Counted from the stretch's first letter, positions 1 to 9,100 are shown. The stretch: 64,000 bases of DNA from Flavipsychrobacter sp. (GCA_017849575.1 JAFIGV010000014.1:62001-126000); one strand, 5' to 3'. A program made the numbers and translations. The notes: a model not told the origin generated them from the sequence alone.

Positions 1-55
1 CATAGGGCAAAGGCTGCATCTTTGTTTCATCAAAGCATACAAAATCACTGCAACA

Positions 56-223
56 ATGAAAAAGAGCATCAACACTTCAATGATCATCACTTCGATCCTG
101 GTGCAAGCTTATATCGCGCTGAGCCGGACCTGGGCCATAGGGGATAAGATGTATAAAAACACAAGGGATTTGGCCGTCAGAAAAACTCCGTCTCTTCGTC
201 CCACAGTTGCCCGTCCTGCCTGA
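56..223 (+). CDS. possible 55-aa small membrane-anchored protein
   Basis: A short ORF opens with ATG after an A-rich stretch and encodes 55 residues. It has a KKS start, a hydrophobic stretch near residues 8-22 and a basic C-terminus. No family is recognised and no TAnnTTTG box or clear ribosome site precedes it. It is the only candidate gene in the first 256 bases, which otherwise show nothing identifiable. It could be a chance ORF. Confidence 0.22.
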   Translation: MKKSINTSMIITSILVQAYIALSRTWAIGDKMYKNTRDLAVRKTPSLRPTVARPA

Positions 224-256
224 TTTTTCCTCGTCCCGTTCCCGATTGGGGACCAC

Positions 257-859
257 TTACGATTTCAGGCTTTTCCCGATCAATGGTGCAAGCCTTTCTG
301 CCCAGATTTGATATTCCTTAGCTGAAGGGTGAAGTCCGTCGCCCGCAAGATATTCCACGTTGTTTCCGTTGGCTCTGGTACTGGCAGTGATGTCCAGATA
401 GCGGCAGCCATGCGCTTCAGTCACGCGGCGGTTGACATCATTATAGGCGTCAATTTCCTTGGCGATGGCCGTCCGGTCACGATCGTGTGCAAAGGGTGTT
501 ACACCCCAGTCGGGAATGGAAAGCACAAATACATTTTGTGTGTGTCCGTTTGCAAAAATGATAGCCTGATTAATCAGACTCGTAAATTCTTCTTCATAAT
601 TTTCAAGGCTTCTTCCCCGATATTGATTGTTGACTCCAATCAACAAGCTCACAAAAGAAAAAATCTCCCGGATGCCTTCTTCGCGAAGGGCGGCAGTGAG
701 CTCATCGGTAGTCCATCCTGTGCGGGCTACAATCACGGGTTCGGCGACTTCAATTTTTTGCTTTGCTAAAACCTCCACTACCTGATAGGGAAAACTTTGC
801 TGCAGGGGTACTTGCTCACCAATGGTATAAGAATCGCCGAGCGCGAGATATGTGTACAT
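257..859 (-). CDS. SGNH/GDSL-type hydrolase (lysophospholipase-like esterase)
   Basis: A 200-residue single-domain SGNH hydrolase. Block I is GDSYTIGE near residues 8-15 with the nucleophilic Ser; the GVNNQYRG block carries the oxyanion Asn; the C-terminal DGLHPS block supplies the catalytic Asp and His. The family hydrolyses ester or thioester bonds of lipids or acylated sugars. No signal peptide is visible, so it is probably cytoplasmic. It lies 38 bases downstream of the aldehyde dehydrogenase gene on the same strand and may be co-transcribed with it. The natural substrate cannot be read from sequence. Confidence 0.9.
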   Translation of the reverse strand: MYTYLALGDSYTIGEQVPLQQSFPYQVVEVLAKQKIEVAEPVIVARTGWTTDELTAALREEGIREIFSFVSLLIGVNNQYRGRSLENYEEEFTSLINQAIIFANGHTQNVFVLSIPDWGVTPFAHDRDRTAIAKEIDAYNDVNRRVTEAHGCRYLDITASTRANGNNVEYLAGDGLHPSAKEYQIWAERLAPLIGKSLKS

Positions 860-897
860 GAGCTGCTTTTTAGAAAAGCTAAAATAACAGTATCAAA

Positions 898-2271
898 CTA
901 TTGAATGAACACCGTTTTCAGGTTTACAAATTCTCTGATGCCGAAGGCACTGAGTTCACGCCCATATCCGCTTTGTTTAATTCCTCCAAACGGAAGTCGC
1001 GGATCGCTGTGGACAAACGAGTTCACAAAACAATTTCCGGCCTGGAGTTCCTTTGCTGCAATCTCCTCGGCGCGCTTCCTGTTTTTGGAGAAAATGCCCG
1101 CGCCCAGTCCGTAAATGCTGTCATTGGCAATTTGTATCGCATGTGCCTCATCTTTTGCCTCAATAATGCTGGCTACCGGCCCAAAAAGTTCCTCCTCATA
1201 AGCGGGCATTCCTTTTTTTACCCCGCTAAGTACCGTTGGCGGATAGTAGGCACCTGCGCCTTCCGGCACGTATCCGCCACAAAGCAACTTTGCCCCGAGG
1301 GCCAGGCTTCGTTGTACCTGATCATGCAACTGGTCTCTGAGGTCTTTTCGGGCCATTGGTCCTATTTTGTTTTCCTCATTGAAGGGATCGCCATACAGAG
1401 AAGTCTTCATTCTTTCCACCACTGCTTTTTCAAATGCTTTCCTGATGGCCTTTACAGCTACAAATCTTTTGGCAGCTACACAACTCTGACCGCTGTTGAC
1501 CAGCCTGCCGTCCACACAAGTCTTTACAGCAAGGTCGAGGTCAGCATCTTCAAGAATGAGGTATGCATCACTCCCGCCAAGTTCGAGCACCTGCTTTTTG
1601 ATGTGCCTTCCGGCAATTGAGGCCACTTCGCTGCCGGCACGTGTACTACCCGTAAGGGTGACGGCGGCAATGGCCGGACTGGCCACCAGGGAGGCTACCT
1701 GCGAGGAGGGGACCAACAGCGTTTGGAACAAACCTTTAGGAGCACCTGCTGCCCGCAACACTTCTTCTATGGCCAGTGCGCACCCGCTTACGTTCGAAGC
1801 ATGTTTCAGGATCATCGTATTGCCCGCCATCAGTGCGGGTGCCATAGCCCTAAAGACCTGCCAGTACGGAAAATTCCAGGGCATAATGGCCAGAACGACA
1901 CCGAGCGGCTGATAGCTGATGTAGCTTTTTCGTGCATCGGTCTCCACGAGCTCGTCTTTGAGGAATGATGCGCCCTTATCGGCATAAAACTCAAAGGTCA
2001 TGGCACATTTTTCAACTTCTGCTATGCTCTGACGAATAGGCTTTCCCATTTCCAGGGTGGCCAGTTTTGCCAGTTCCGCCTTCCGGGAGCGTAGCTGTTT
2101 GGCGATGACCCGGAACAACCGCGCGCGATCTCTGAAGCTGGATTTTCTCCATAGTTCAAATCCTTCCTGCGCTTGTTTTAAGGCCTGTTCTATTTGCTTG
2201 TCGGTGGTTGCGGTATATTGGGCTAATACTTTTCCATCGGCGGGATTAACAGAAGAAAGTGTTGGAGGCAT
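898..2271 (-). CDS. sad: NAD(P)-dependent succinate-semialdehyde dehydrogenase, Sad/YneI type
   Basis: A 457-residue aldehyde dehydrogenase that should oxidise succinate semialdehyde (or a related aldehyde) to the acid. Visible motifs: IMPWNFPYWQV of the cofactor-binding half, general base Glu230 in LELGGSD, nucleophile Cys264 in NSGQSCVAAKRF, and the C-terminal LPFGGIKQSGYGREL block. The whole sequence reads close to the E. coli Sad (YneI) subgroup rather than GabD. Length is normal. No GABA transaminase gene is nearby, so the pathway link is inference. A -7 box (plus-strand CAAAATTA at 2288) lies just upstream of the chosen ATG. Confidence 0.9.
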   Translation of the reverse strand: MPPTLSSVNPADGKVLAQYTATTDKQIEQALKQAQEGFELWRKSSFRDRARLFRVIAKQLRSRKAELAKLATLEMGKPIRQSIAEVEKCAMTFEFYADKGASFLKDELVETDARKSYISYQPLGVVLAIMPWNFPYWQVFRAMAPALMAGNTMILKHASNVSGCALAIEEVLRAAGAPKGLFQTLLVPSSQVASLVASPAIAAVTLTGSTRAGSEVASIAGRHIKKQVLELGGSDAYLILEDADLDLAVKTCVDGRLVNSGQSCVAAKRFVAVKAIRKAFEKAVVERMKTSLYGDPFNEENKIGPMARKDLRDQLHDQVQRSLALGAKLLCGGYVPEGAGAYYPPTVLSGVKKGMPAYEEELFGPVASIIEAKDEAHAIQIANDSIYGLGAGIFSKNRKRAEEIAAKELQAGNCFVNSFVHSDPRLPFGGIKQSGYGRELSAFGIREFVNLKTVFIQ

Positions 2272-2287
2272 GGCTACGATTTGCGGT

Positions 2288-2295
2288 CAAAATTA
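2288..2295 (-). promoter_or_regulatory. Bacteroidota -7 box for sad
   Basis: On the minus strand this reads TAATTTTG, matching TAnnTTTG, 17 bases upstream of the sad ATG. No convincing -33 TTTG is seen. Confidence 0.5.
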
Positions 2296-2323
2296 AATAA
2301 CTACTGTGCTGGGAAACGTTTAC

Positions 2324-2331
2324 TATTTTTG
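2324..2331 (+). promoter_or_regulatory. Bacteroidota -7 box for the phosphohexomutase gene
   Basis: TATTTTTG matches TAnnTTTG, 45 bases before the ATG at 2376, in the divergent region shared with sad. The -33 element is weak. Confidence 0.5.
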
Positions 2332-2375
2332 CCCCCCGTATAAATCACTGTTAAAAATTCTTTTTTCAGCTTATT

Positions 2376-3782
2376 ATGATCGCAGACAAAATCAAGTTTG
2401 GTACCGATGGATGGCGTGCCATTGTCGCACAGGATTTTACCGTTTACAATGTAGCGCGGGTTTCTCAGGCGCTTGCCGATTGGCTGCTGGCACGCGGTGA
2501 ACAACCGTCGGTGGTGGTGGGTCACGACTGTCGTTTTGGAGGGGAGATGTTTGCAGAAACAGTGGCGAAGGTGCTTTGTTCCAACGGCATAAAGGTGCTG
2601 CTGGCTAAGGGCTTTGTGAGTACGCCGATGATCTCGCTGGCGGTGTTGCAGTTGAAGGCACAGCAAGGTGTAGTGATTACGGCGTCGCACAATCCGCCTT
2701 CGTATAACGGATATAAACTGAAAGGCGCACATGGTGGTCCGTCGAGCCCCAAAGACATTGCCGCTGTAGAAGCTTTGATAAAAGACGAAGTGGTGATCCC
2801 TTCTGAAAAGCTGGCGCATTTTGAGGCCAAAGGCTTGCTCGAATATGTACAGCTCGAGGATATGTATTGCGATTATCTGAAGTCGAAATTTGACTTTGAT
2901 GCCCTTAACAAGTCGGGATTTAAACTGGCTTATGATGCAATGTTTGGGGCAGGGCAAAACGTTGTACGGAGGTTGTTGCCGGGAGCGGTACTGCTTCATT
3001 GCGACCACAACCCGGGTTTTCACGGACAGGCTCCGGAACCGCTCGACAAAAACCTGCATGAACTTGCAGCCGTAATTAAAAGCACTCCGGAATTAAAAAT
3101 TGGCCTCGCTACAGACGGCGATGCGGATCGGATAGGACTCTACGACGAAGACGGCAACTTTGTGGATGCACACCATATCATTCTGTTGCTCGTTCATTAT
3201 CTCCACAAATACAAAGGAATGAGCGGTAAAGTAGCTATTGCCTTTTCCTGCACCGACCGGGTAAAAAGAATGTGCGAAGCCTATGGATTGCCTGTAGAAG
3301 TGACGCCGATAGGCTTTAAATACATCAGCGAGATCATGGTACACGAAGACGTGTTGGTAGGTGGAGAGGAGAGTGGCGGTATAGCAGTAAAAGGCCATAT
3401 CCCTGAGCGCGACGGTATTTATGATGGTCTGGTGATCTATGAATACATGACGCGCAGCGGAAAAACGCTGAAGGAGCTGATACAGGAAGTTTACGATGTA
3501 GTCGGCCAATTTGTTTACGAGCGCAACGATCTTACTCTGGAAAACGCTAAAAAGGAAGAGATCATTAAAACTGCACAGGACGATGGTTACTCAGCTTTTG
3601 GAAAATATACCTTTAACCGGCGCGAAACGATTGATGGTGTAAAATATCACCTTGACAATGGCGGTTGGATGATGTTGCGGGCTTCGGGTACCGAACCTCT
3701 ATTGAGAATCTATGCTGAGGGCAACAGCAAAGAAGAAACACTGGATATCTTAGAAAGTGTGAAGAATACGATCCTCAATTAG
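2376..3782 (+). CDS. phosphoglucomutase/phosphomannomutase family protein
   Basis: A 468-residue alpha-D-phosphohexomutase interconverting hexose 1- and 6-phosphates, a cytoplasmic step supplying sugar nucleotides. The phosphoserine loop is TASHNPPSYNGYK with Ser104; the Mg-binding loop is DGDADR at residues 247-252; the sugar-binding GGEESGG and the C-terminal phosphate-binding RASGTEPLLR are intact. Mannose versus glucose specificity cannot be decided by eye. The gene stands alone, with its own -7 box and a strong terminator downstream. Confidence 0.93.
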   Translation: MIADKIKFGTDGWRAIVAQDFTVYNVARVSQALADWLLARGEQPSVVVGHDCRFGGEMFAETVAKVLCSNGIKVLLAKGFVSTPMISLAVLQLKAQQGVVITASHNPPSYNGYKLKGAHGGPSSPKDIAAVEALIKDEVVIPSEKLAHFEAKGLLEYVQLEDMYCDYLKSKFDFDALNKSGFKLAYDAMFGAGQNVVRRLLPGAVLLHCDHNPGFHGQAPEPLDKNLHELAAVIKSTPELKIGLATDGDADRIGLYDEDGNFVDAHHIILLLVHYLHKYKGMSGKVAIAFSCTDRVKRMCEAYGLPVEVTPIGFKYISEIMVHEDVLVGGEESGGIAVKGHIPERDGIYDGLVIYEYMTRSGKTLKELIQEVYDVVGQFVYERNDLTLENAKKEEIIKTAQDDGYSAFGKYTFNRRETIDGVKYHLDNGGWMMLRASGTEPLLRIYAEGNSKEETLDILESVKNTILN

Positions 3783-3807
3783 CCTTAAATCTTTTTTACC
3801 TGAATAG

Positions 3808-3840
3808 AAAAACGTCAGCCCTTTGTGAGCTGACGTTTTT
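3808..3840. terminator. bidirectional intrinsic terminator
   Basis: A 12-bp perfect stem (AAAAACGTCAGC with GCTGACGTTTTT) and 9-base loop. Terminal A and T runs let it act on both strands. It separates the convergent phosphohexomutase and TonB receptor genes. Confidence 0.88.
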
Positions 3841-3870
3841 TATAAGTCGTGGTTATGAAAAGCTAAATTA

Positions 3871-6117
3871 CTACTGCAGCGACAGGCGCAAAGAGGCAAA
3901 CAGGCTGCGACCCATAGAAATGTTTTGAGCATTAAGATCGCCACCGCCGCTGTGCACACCCACGGCTTGCGCGCCAACAACTCTTGATGAGCGTACGTCG
4001 AGGAGGTTCTTTACACCAACAATCAATTGAAGTCTGTTTTTCCAGAACTTCTTTTCCACGGAGGCATCCCAAAAACTATAGGGATCTACGGTGCCGCTAT
4101 AGGCAGCGCCGCCATCCACGGTTGGTACAAGATTGGGTTGAAGGCTGAAATATTTGTAGAAAGAAGAGATACTGATTCCGGCTTTCACAAACTGGTAGCG
4201 AAGCGTAGCAGTGGCCTGATGTGAAGTGGTCAGCAGCGCACTGTCGGTATGCATCAGGTGTAGGAGTGAATAGCCGAGCTGGGCATAAAAATTTCCAAAT
4301 TGTGCATCGGCCTGTAAAGAACCAATGACGTTGGTGGTGTGGTTCACGTTGATGTATGTAGCATACAGAATCCGGTTGGCGTCGGGCTGAATGAGGGTGA
4401 TCTGATTGTACACATCATTGTAATAGCCTGTCAGGAGCAACTTGATATAGTCAGCAGCTTTTTGATGAACGGTCCACGAACCGGAAAGCTGTAGATGAGA
4501 TCCATGTTCCGGTTCCAGATTGGGGTTACCTTCTACTTCGTGGTTGGCGTCATAAAAATGCAGATACATCTCTTTAAGGCTGGGTGCGCGGTATCCTTTT
4601 GCGAATGAAAATCTGAGTTGAACACGTTCTCCGGCGTGATACAAAGTATTGAACGAAGGAACCAAAGGCGGTTGATAAACATTGTTGTAAGCCATGCGCA
4701 AAGCCGGCTGAAGAATGAGTTTGTCTTTCGCCAGATGTATTGAAGCACTTAGATAGAGCGCATAGTCATTGATGTTTTTGGTAGTTGTGTCAATCTTCTG
4801 GCTTTCTCCGTGCTCAAGATTGATGTCGTACCCCGCTGTAATGTCTATTCCGCGTAGACGCTGTGCATAACTTCCGCGAAAAGAAAAATCGTTGAACTGT
4901 GTGGTATCCTGTGCTCCCGCCACATCCGAAAGATCCTGATTCATCGTGAAAAGGTCTTTGATGTAAGTGTTGCGTATCCTGCGGTAAAGGGCAAAGCTGT
5001 TCATACTTTGCCAGTGGCCATTCTTTCCGATTTTTCCCTTGAGTGATAGTCTGTTCAGCGAGCGGGTGGTATGATAATATTCATCTCTTGCATTAGCGGC
5101 AAAAGCATTAACGGAATAATAAGCATCCTTGTTGGTGACTTTTTCCTTTACAAAGTCAGAATTGAAATCAATGAAGAAATCTTTCTTTGAATGGAAGCTA
5201 TAAGCAAAGTTTGCCAGGTACTGCTCTTTAGGCTTCCACAGGTAAGATCGTTCCAGAGAATCCAGCGGGTTCCAGCCACCAAAGAAATTCCTGCCCCCAC
5301 CAAGCGAAAATTGATGTGCCTTACCTATTCTATAGCTGCCCGAAATATCAAAGTTATACTTGCCCACGGTCTCATAGTATGTGCCCGCGCTGAGTTGCCA
5401 GGGTGCCTTAGCTTTTTTAGTGATGATATTGATAACACCGCCAAGGGCATCGGTGCCATAGACCACGCTCATCGGTCCTTGTACAATTTCTATACGTTCT
5501 ACATTGTACAGGTTCAGTTGCCCCAGGTCTATTTTACCGCCTTCCCGTCCGTTGACCGGCATGCCATCGATCAATATTTTCACTTTGTCGCCTTGCATGC
5601 CCTGCATATTGATCGAAGATCCCAGCAAATTATCCTGAGCAATATTGAGGTTGATCTGGTTTTTGAGGGCGTCGGCTACGGTCACTGCTCCCTGAGCGTC
5701 CATTTGTTCTTTTCCGATGACCTGATAAGTAGAAAGCGCATTGCGGAGTTTTATCGGGTCAGAAAGTCCGGTAATAACAACTTCGTCCAACTTAGAAAAA
5801 CTCTTTTCAAGCTGAAGTGTGATATTTCTGCTGGTTTCCGTCTTTACAGGAAAGATGAGCGGGGCAAAACCTGTTGCCGTGATGGCGATCCTCGCCGGAA
5901 AGGAATCAACAGTTAGTTGAACGGCACCGAGTGTGTTGCTGACTGCGGTATGCAGCACCATGATTCCATCAGCCGATAAGACACATACGGTGGCGGACGC
6001 AACCGGTTGTCCGTTTTCCTTATCCCTAAGCAGCAGTGTAAAGCCCGCATCCTGCGCCTCAGCCGATAGTACACAGAACAGCAAAAAATACAGGCAGATA
6101 TTTTTGAGCGACATCAT
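3871..6117 (-). CDS. TonB-dependent outer-membrane receptor, heme-receptor-like
   Basis: A 748-residue TonB-dependent receptor. A signal peptide (about 1-21, ending SAEAQ) is followed by a carboxypeptidase-regulatory-like beta domain (about 25-105), a plug domain (about 110-235) and a long C-terminal barrel. The barrel has YRAP at 509-512 and NPNL at 531-534 with His520 and His526 between them; this FRAP/NPNL arrangement with intervening His is typical of heme and hemophore receptors, though related boxes occur in other TonB receptors. It follows an HmuY-like gene on the same strand with a 78-base gap holding a hairpin, the gene order of hmuY-hmuR. Heme as substrate is inference. The start could be the first or second of two adjacent ATGs. 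Confidence 0.9.
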   Translation of the reverse strand: MMSLKNICLYFLLFCVLSAEAQDAGFTLLLRDKENGQPVASATVCVLSADGIMVLHTAVSNTLGAVQLTVDSFPARIAITATGFAPLIFPVKTETSRNITLQLEKSFSKLDEVVITGLSDPIKLRNALSTYQVIGKEQMDAQGAVTVADALKNQINLNIAQDNLLGSSINMQGMQGDKVKILIDGMPVNGREGGKIDLGQLNLYNVERIEIVQGPMSVVYGTDALGGVINIITKKAKAPWQLSAGTYYETVGKYNFDISGSYRIGKAHQFSLGGGRNFFGGWNPLDSLERSYLWKPKEQYLANFAYSFHSKKDFFIDFNSDFVKEKVTNKDAYYSVNAFAANARDEYYHTTRSLNRLSLKGKIGKNGHWQSMNSFALYRRIRNTYIKDLFTMNQDLSDVAGAQDTTQFNDFSFRGSYAQRLRGIDITAGYDINLEHGESQKIDTTTKNINDYALYLSASIHLAKDKLILQPALRMAYNNVYQPPLVPSFNTLYHAGERVQLRFSFAKGYRAPSLKEMYLHFYDANHEVEGNPNLEPEHGSHLQLSGSWTVHQKAADYIKLLLTGYYNDVYNQITLIQPDANRILYATYINVNHTTNVIGSLQADAQFGNFYAQLGYSLLHLMHTDSALLTTSHQATATLRYQFVKAGISISSFYKYFSLQPNLVPTVDGGAAYSGTVDPYSFWDASVEKKFWKNRLQLIVGVKNLLDVRSSRVVGAQAVGVHSGGGDLNAQNISMGRSLFASLRLSLQ

Positions 6118-6135
6118 GGAGTCTTCTATAATGTA

Positions 6136-6167
6136 AAAGTTCAGCTACCGTAAGGCAACTGAACTTT
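6136..6167. promoter_or_regulatory. intergenic hairpin between HmuY-like and TonB receptor genes
   Basis: A perfect 9-bp inverted repeat (AAAGTTCAG/CTGAACTTT, 14-base loop) without a long T run. Placed between two genes of a likely operon, it could act as an attenuator or mRNA-processing hairpin that sets different expression levels. Confidence 0.55.
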
Positions 6168-6195
6168 ATGTAAAATTTCGTTGCTGCCGTTTTAA

Positions 6196-7539
6196 TTAGT
6201 GCTGTACAACAAGTTTCTGTGCCTGCTTCCAACCGTTGCCCGCTACGGTTACGATGTAGAATCCGGAAGGCATCGTTGCCGTGTTCACACTAAATGTGTT
6301 GTTACCCTGCACCAGGCCATTGCTGCTTTCATATACCGTGCGCCCTGCCATGTCTCTAACCGTGATGCTCACTTTGTTCAGGTTTTGACTTGAGGCCAGC
6401 ATGATTTTCACCTCACTGTTGGCCGGATTGGGCACCAGTTTGCAATCGTTTGCCGATGCCGTCACTCCTGCCACCGATGTAGCGATGTAGTCTGCGAGAT
6501 ATCGCTTGCGGAAAATTACCTTTCCATCCGTGCTGCCACCAAAGCTGAGGAACTGGAGCTGATAGTATTCATCGCTGTGTTTTGACTTAACGAAATAATA
6601 CAGGCTATCGGTCAGGGTGTAGCTCAGCGTACTGTTGTCAAAGACCTTCCAGTCGGAGCCGATTTCGCTGATGTTGTTGCTATAAGGATAGCCTACGAAA
6701 CCCACAGTGTCATTTTCTGCTGCATGACCTTTTTGATATACACTTACATCAAAATTGGAAAGTACACCCATTACGTTATAGTAAGGAATGCCCGGAGCGC
6801 CCTGGATATATTCTTTATAACGGGTGAAGATGATATCCCAGTCGCTGCGAATAACAGGCTCACGATCGATCACCATATTATTGACGATGTCGTAATAGGC
6901 AAACATCTTGTCGGTGAAAGTCGGCTTGCGATAAATCCGCACGCTATTATCATTGGTGCCGTCGAACTTTGCAATTTCAAACTGCCATTGAACGGAGTCC
7001 GCCGGTGTGCTTACGTACTTTTTTATCCAGAGTTTATAAACCTCGGTGGTAGATCCGGTGGTGATGGATACAAGATAAAGCGAGTCTCCTTCTACATTAT
7101 GGCTTACCATATTGTAGCGTCCCCAACTGTAATCAAAGGGGTCGGCTGTGTTATTCATTTGGTTCAATGCACCAAAGTTCCAGTCGTGGTCGGAGTTAAA
7201 TACCTGACGAGTATCGCCTGTCTTACCTACAGTATCTGCTGCCGAAAGGGTAGCAAAGTTTGTAGATGCCTGCAGGTGGAGTGAGTAAATCTTAACCCCG
7301 GTCTGGGCGTGATTGGCAAAAACACTTACATTGCCATAAGGGCCCTGCGGAGTGGTTTGAAAAGCTAAGTGCCAGTTCATATTGTTCACCGCGCCCTGTT
7401 TGCCGTTCTTCATGCTGTAGTACACATCGTTTCCATACCCCGGGCCCATTTCCACGGTGTCTGTTACCCAGTTCTGTGCATTCGTCTGCATAGCGCCAAA
7501 GGCCACTGCACCGGTAAGTAGTAAAGTTTTCAGTCTCAT
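6196..7539 (-). CDS. HmuY-like secreted protein with T9SS type A sorting domain
   Basis: A 447-residue secreted protein. A signal peptide (about 1-22, ending QTNAQ) precedes two HmuY-like segments recognised by the tryptophan-rich NMNWHLAF and RSDWDIIFTRY motifs. The C-terminus (about 370-447) is a Por/T9SS sorting domain: PNPANSEVKI, VRDMAGRTVY and the closing GFYIVTV...KLVVQH strands. It should cross the outer membrane by T9SS and be surface-anchored or released. HmuY proteins capture heme and pass it to a TonB receptor, and the next gene is such a receptor. ATG at 7539 is preferred over the TTG one codon upstream because it sits about 20 bases after a -7 box. Confidence 0.8.
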   Translation of the reverse strand: MRLKTLLLTGAVAFGAMQTNAQNWVTDTVEMGPGYGNDVYYSMKNGKQGAVNNMNWHLAFQTTPQGPYGNVSVFANHAQTGVKIYSLHLQASTNFATLSAADTVGKTGDTRQVFNSDHDWNFGALNQMNNTADPFDYSWGRYNMVSHNVEGDSLYLVSITTGSTTEVYKLWIKKYVSTPADSVQWQFEIAKFDGTNDNSVRIYRKPTFTDKMFAYYDIVNNMVIDREPVIRSDWDIIFTRYKEYIQGAPGIPYYNVMGVLSNFDVSVYQKGHAAENDTVGFVGYPYSNNISEIGSDWKVFDNSTLSYTLTDSLYYFVKSKHSDEYYQLQFLSFGGSTDGKVIFRKRYLADYIATSVAGVTASANDCKLVPNPANSEVKIMLASSQNLNKVSITVRDMAGRTVYESSNGLVQGNNTFSVNTATMPSGFYIVTVAGNGWKQAQKLVVQH

Positions 7540-7559
7540 CAATTAATGGTTTTACTGCA

Positions 7560-7587
7560 CAAAAGTACATTGGCATATAGGCCCAAA
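7560..7587 (-). promoter_or_regulatory. promoter of the HmuY-like/TonB receptor operon
   Basis: On the minus strand TTTG (7584-7587) and TACTTTTG (7560-7567) are separated by 16 bases, resembling the Bacteroidota -33/-7 promoter with slightly short spacing. No obvious Fur-type palindrome is seen. Confidence 0.6.
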
Positions 7588-7634
7588 CTGATGACGGCAA
7601 TCAATTTACAAATAAATGACAGACCGGAAAGCCG

Positions 7635-8624
7635 CTACAGTAAAGCATTTTGCAGCATGTATTCTGCTATCTGTATCGCGTTTGTTGCTGCTCCCTTCCT
7701 TAGGTTGTCGGCAACGATCCAGCAGTTGAGCGTATTCGGTTGTGTGTAATCCCGGCGAATACGGCCCACAAAAACTTCATCTTTACCCGTAGCATACAAG
7801 GGCATGGGATAGCTGTTTTCTGAGGGCTTGTCCTGAACGATAATGCCTTTGGTTTCAACGAGTAAGGTTCTCAGTTCCTGTTCGTCAAAGTCGTTATGAA
7901 ATTCTGCGTTGACGCTTTCACTATGTCCTCCCATCACGGGCACACGCACCGTTGTGGCACTAACGGCAATGGTTTTATCACCCATTATTTTCTGTGTCTC
8001 CTGCATCATTTTCATCTCCTCGCGGGTATAGCCGTTTTCGGTGAAACTGTCGATGTGGGGAATCACATTCAGGTCTATAGGGTAGGGATATACGTTAGTT
8101 TCCAAACGGCCGCTTCGCTGGTGCATAAGTTCGGTCACTGCTTTTTGTCCTGTGCCGGTAACCGATTGATAGGTGCTTACGACGATTCTCTTCAAGCCGT
8201 ATTTCTGATGCAACGGCTGCAGCACCACGAGCATCTGAATCGTAGAACAATTTGGATTGGCGATGATGAAATCGTCTGCTGAGAGCACATGGCCATTCAC
8301 TTCCGGAATCACCAGCTTCTTGTCTTCATGCATCCGCCAGGCGCTGGAATTGTCGATGACCTTACAACCTGCTGATGCAAAACGTGGCGCTAATTGTAAA
8401 GAAGTACCTCCTCCGGCCGAGAACAAAGCCAGTGTGGGCTTTAGGCTGATCGCTTCATCTGCAGAAAGTATTTTGTGGGCTTTGCCCTTCCAGGTAAGGT
8501 TGCCGCCGACAGAACGTTCGGAAGCCACCGGCAACAGCTCACTCACCGGAAAGTTTCTTTCTTCAAGCAATTGGAGCATGGTACTTCCCACAAGACCGGT
8601 AGCACCCACAAGAGCAACACGCAT
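7635..8624 (-). CDS. asd: aspartate-semialdehyde dehydrogenase
   Basis: A 329-residue NADP-dependent enzyme converting aspartyl phosphate to aspartate semialdehyde, the branch point to lysine/diaminopimelate, threonine and methionine. The N-terminal VALVGATGLVG nucleotide loop, the nucleophile Cys126 in NPNCSTIQ and the TYQSVTGTGQ substrate segment are present. Length is normal. A -7 box (plus-strand CAAATCTA, 8648-8655) lies 24 bases upstream. Confidence 0.96.
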   Translation of the reverse strand: MRVALVGATGLVGSTMLQLLEERNFPVSELLPVASERSVGGNLTWKGKAHKILSADEAISLKPTLALFSAGGGTSLQLAPRFASAGCKVIDNSSAWRMHEDKKLVIPEVNGHVLSADDFIIANPNCSTIQMLVVLQPLHQKYGLKRIVVSTYQSVTGTGQKAVTELMHQRSGRLETNVYPYPIDLNVIPHIDSFTENGYTREEMKMMQETQKIMGDKTIAVSATTVRVPVMGGHSESVNAEFHNDFDEQELRTLLVETKGIIVQDKPSENSYPMPLYATGKDEVFVGRIRRDYTQPNTLNCWIVADNLRKGAATNAIQIAEYMLQNALL

Positions 8625-8647
8625 TCTATTCTAAAATTTATGAGGCG

Positions 8648-8655
8648 CAAATCTA
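8648..8655 (-). promoter_or_regulatory. Bacteroidota -7 box for asd
   Basis: Minus-strand TAGATTTG fits TAnnTTTG about 24 bases before the asd ATG. No clear -33 box. Confidence 0.5.
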
Positions 8656-8683
8656 AAGGATCTCTTTCACTAATAGCCGGAGA

Positions 8684-9100
8684 TTACCAGCTCCACCAAC
8701 ATCTCCAGCAAAGATATTTTCTGGAGGAGTTCACAAATAGTGATAGAAATCTTCCGTGAAAAGGCTTGTCAAGCTGAATAACCGACAACCGTCCGCAACG
8801 TCGGCAGTTTTCCTGCTCTCCAAACATGTTCTTCGAAAATTGAATGAGCTCTCGTCCTCCGGTTGTGGAGGACAGCAGATTTATGAGTAGTTTCTGTTGC
8901 GGTCGTTCATCTTCCTTCAGCCGTTCTGTTTTTCCCGCCAGCACATAGCACCGGTGCCAGCACAGTTTGTGGGCAGGGCTGTAGGCGCAGTTGCAACTGG
9001 TTTCAATATTGTCCTTGTCCACCCAAAAGTTAAGTTCATATTCGCCCCGTTCTCCGGCCAGGTGAAAGCGGAAGCCCTGAGGGTCTCCATTCGTTTTCAT
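8684..9100 (-). CDS. SWIM-like zinc-finger plus zinc-ribbon small protein, copy 1
   Basis: A 138-residue protein. The N-terminal beta segment leads to Cys36-x-Cys38-x8-Cys47-x-His49, which fits the SWIM pattern CxCx(n)CxH, and the C-terminus carries CRRC and CWRC pairs as in a zinc ribbon. SWIM domains bind nucleic acid or protein; the role here is unknown. ATG at 9100 was chosen over an ATG 14 codons upstream because AAGGAGAG sits at ribosome-site distance. It is a paralogue of the next upstream gene, with the same architecture and the shared WH..YVLAGK segment, so a tandem duplication is likely. Confidence 0.7.
   Translation of the reverse strand: MKTNGDPQGFRFHLAGERGEYELNFWVDKDNIETSCNCAYSPAHKLCWHRCYVLAGKTERLKEDERPQQKLLINLLSSTTGGRELIQFSKNMFGEQENCRRCGRLSVIQLDKPFHGRFLSLFVNSSRKYLCWRCWWSW

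Noticed and set aside
6121-6150. TTCTATAATGTAAAA resembling half a dif site
   Set aside because: There is no XerD-like right arm, and an intercistronic hairpin accounts for the sequence.
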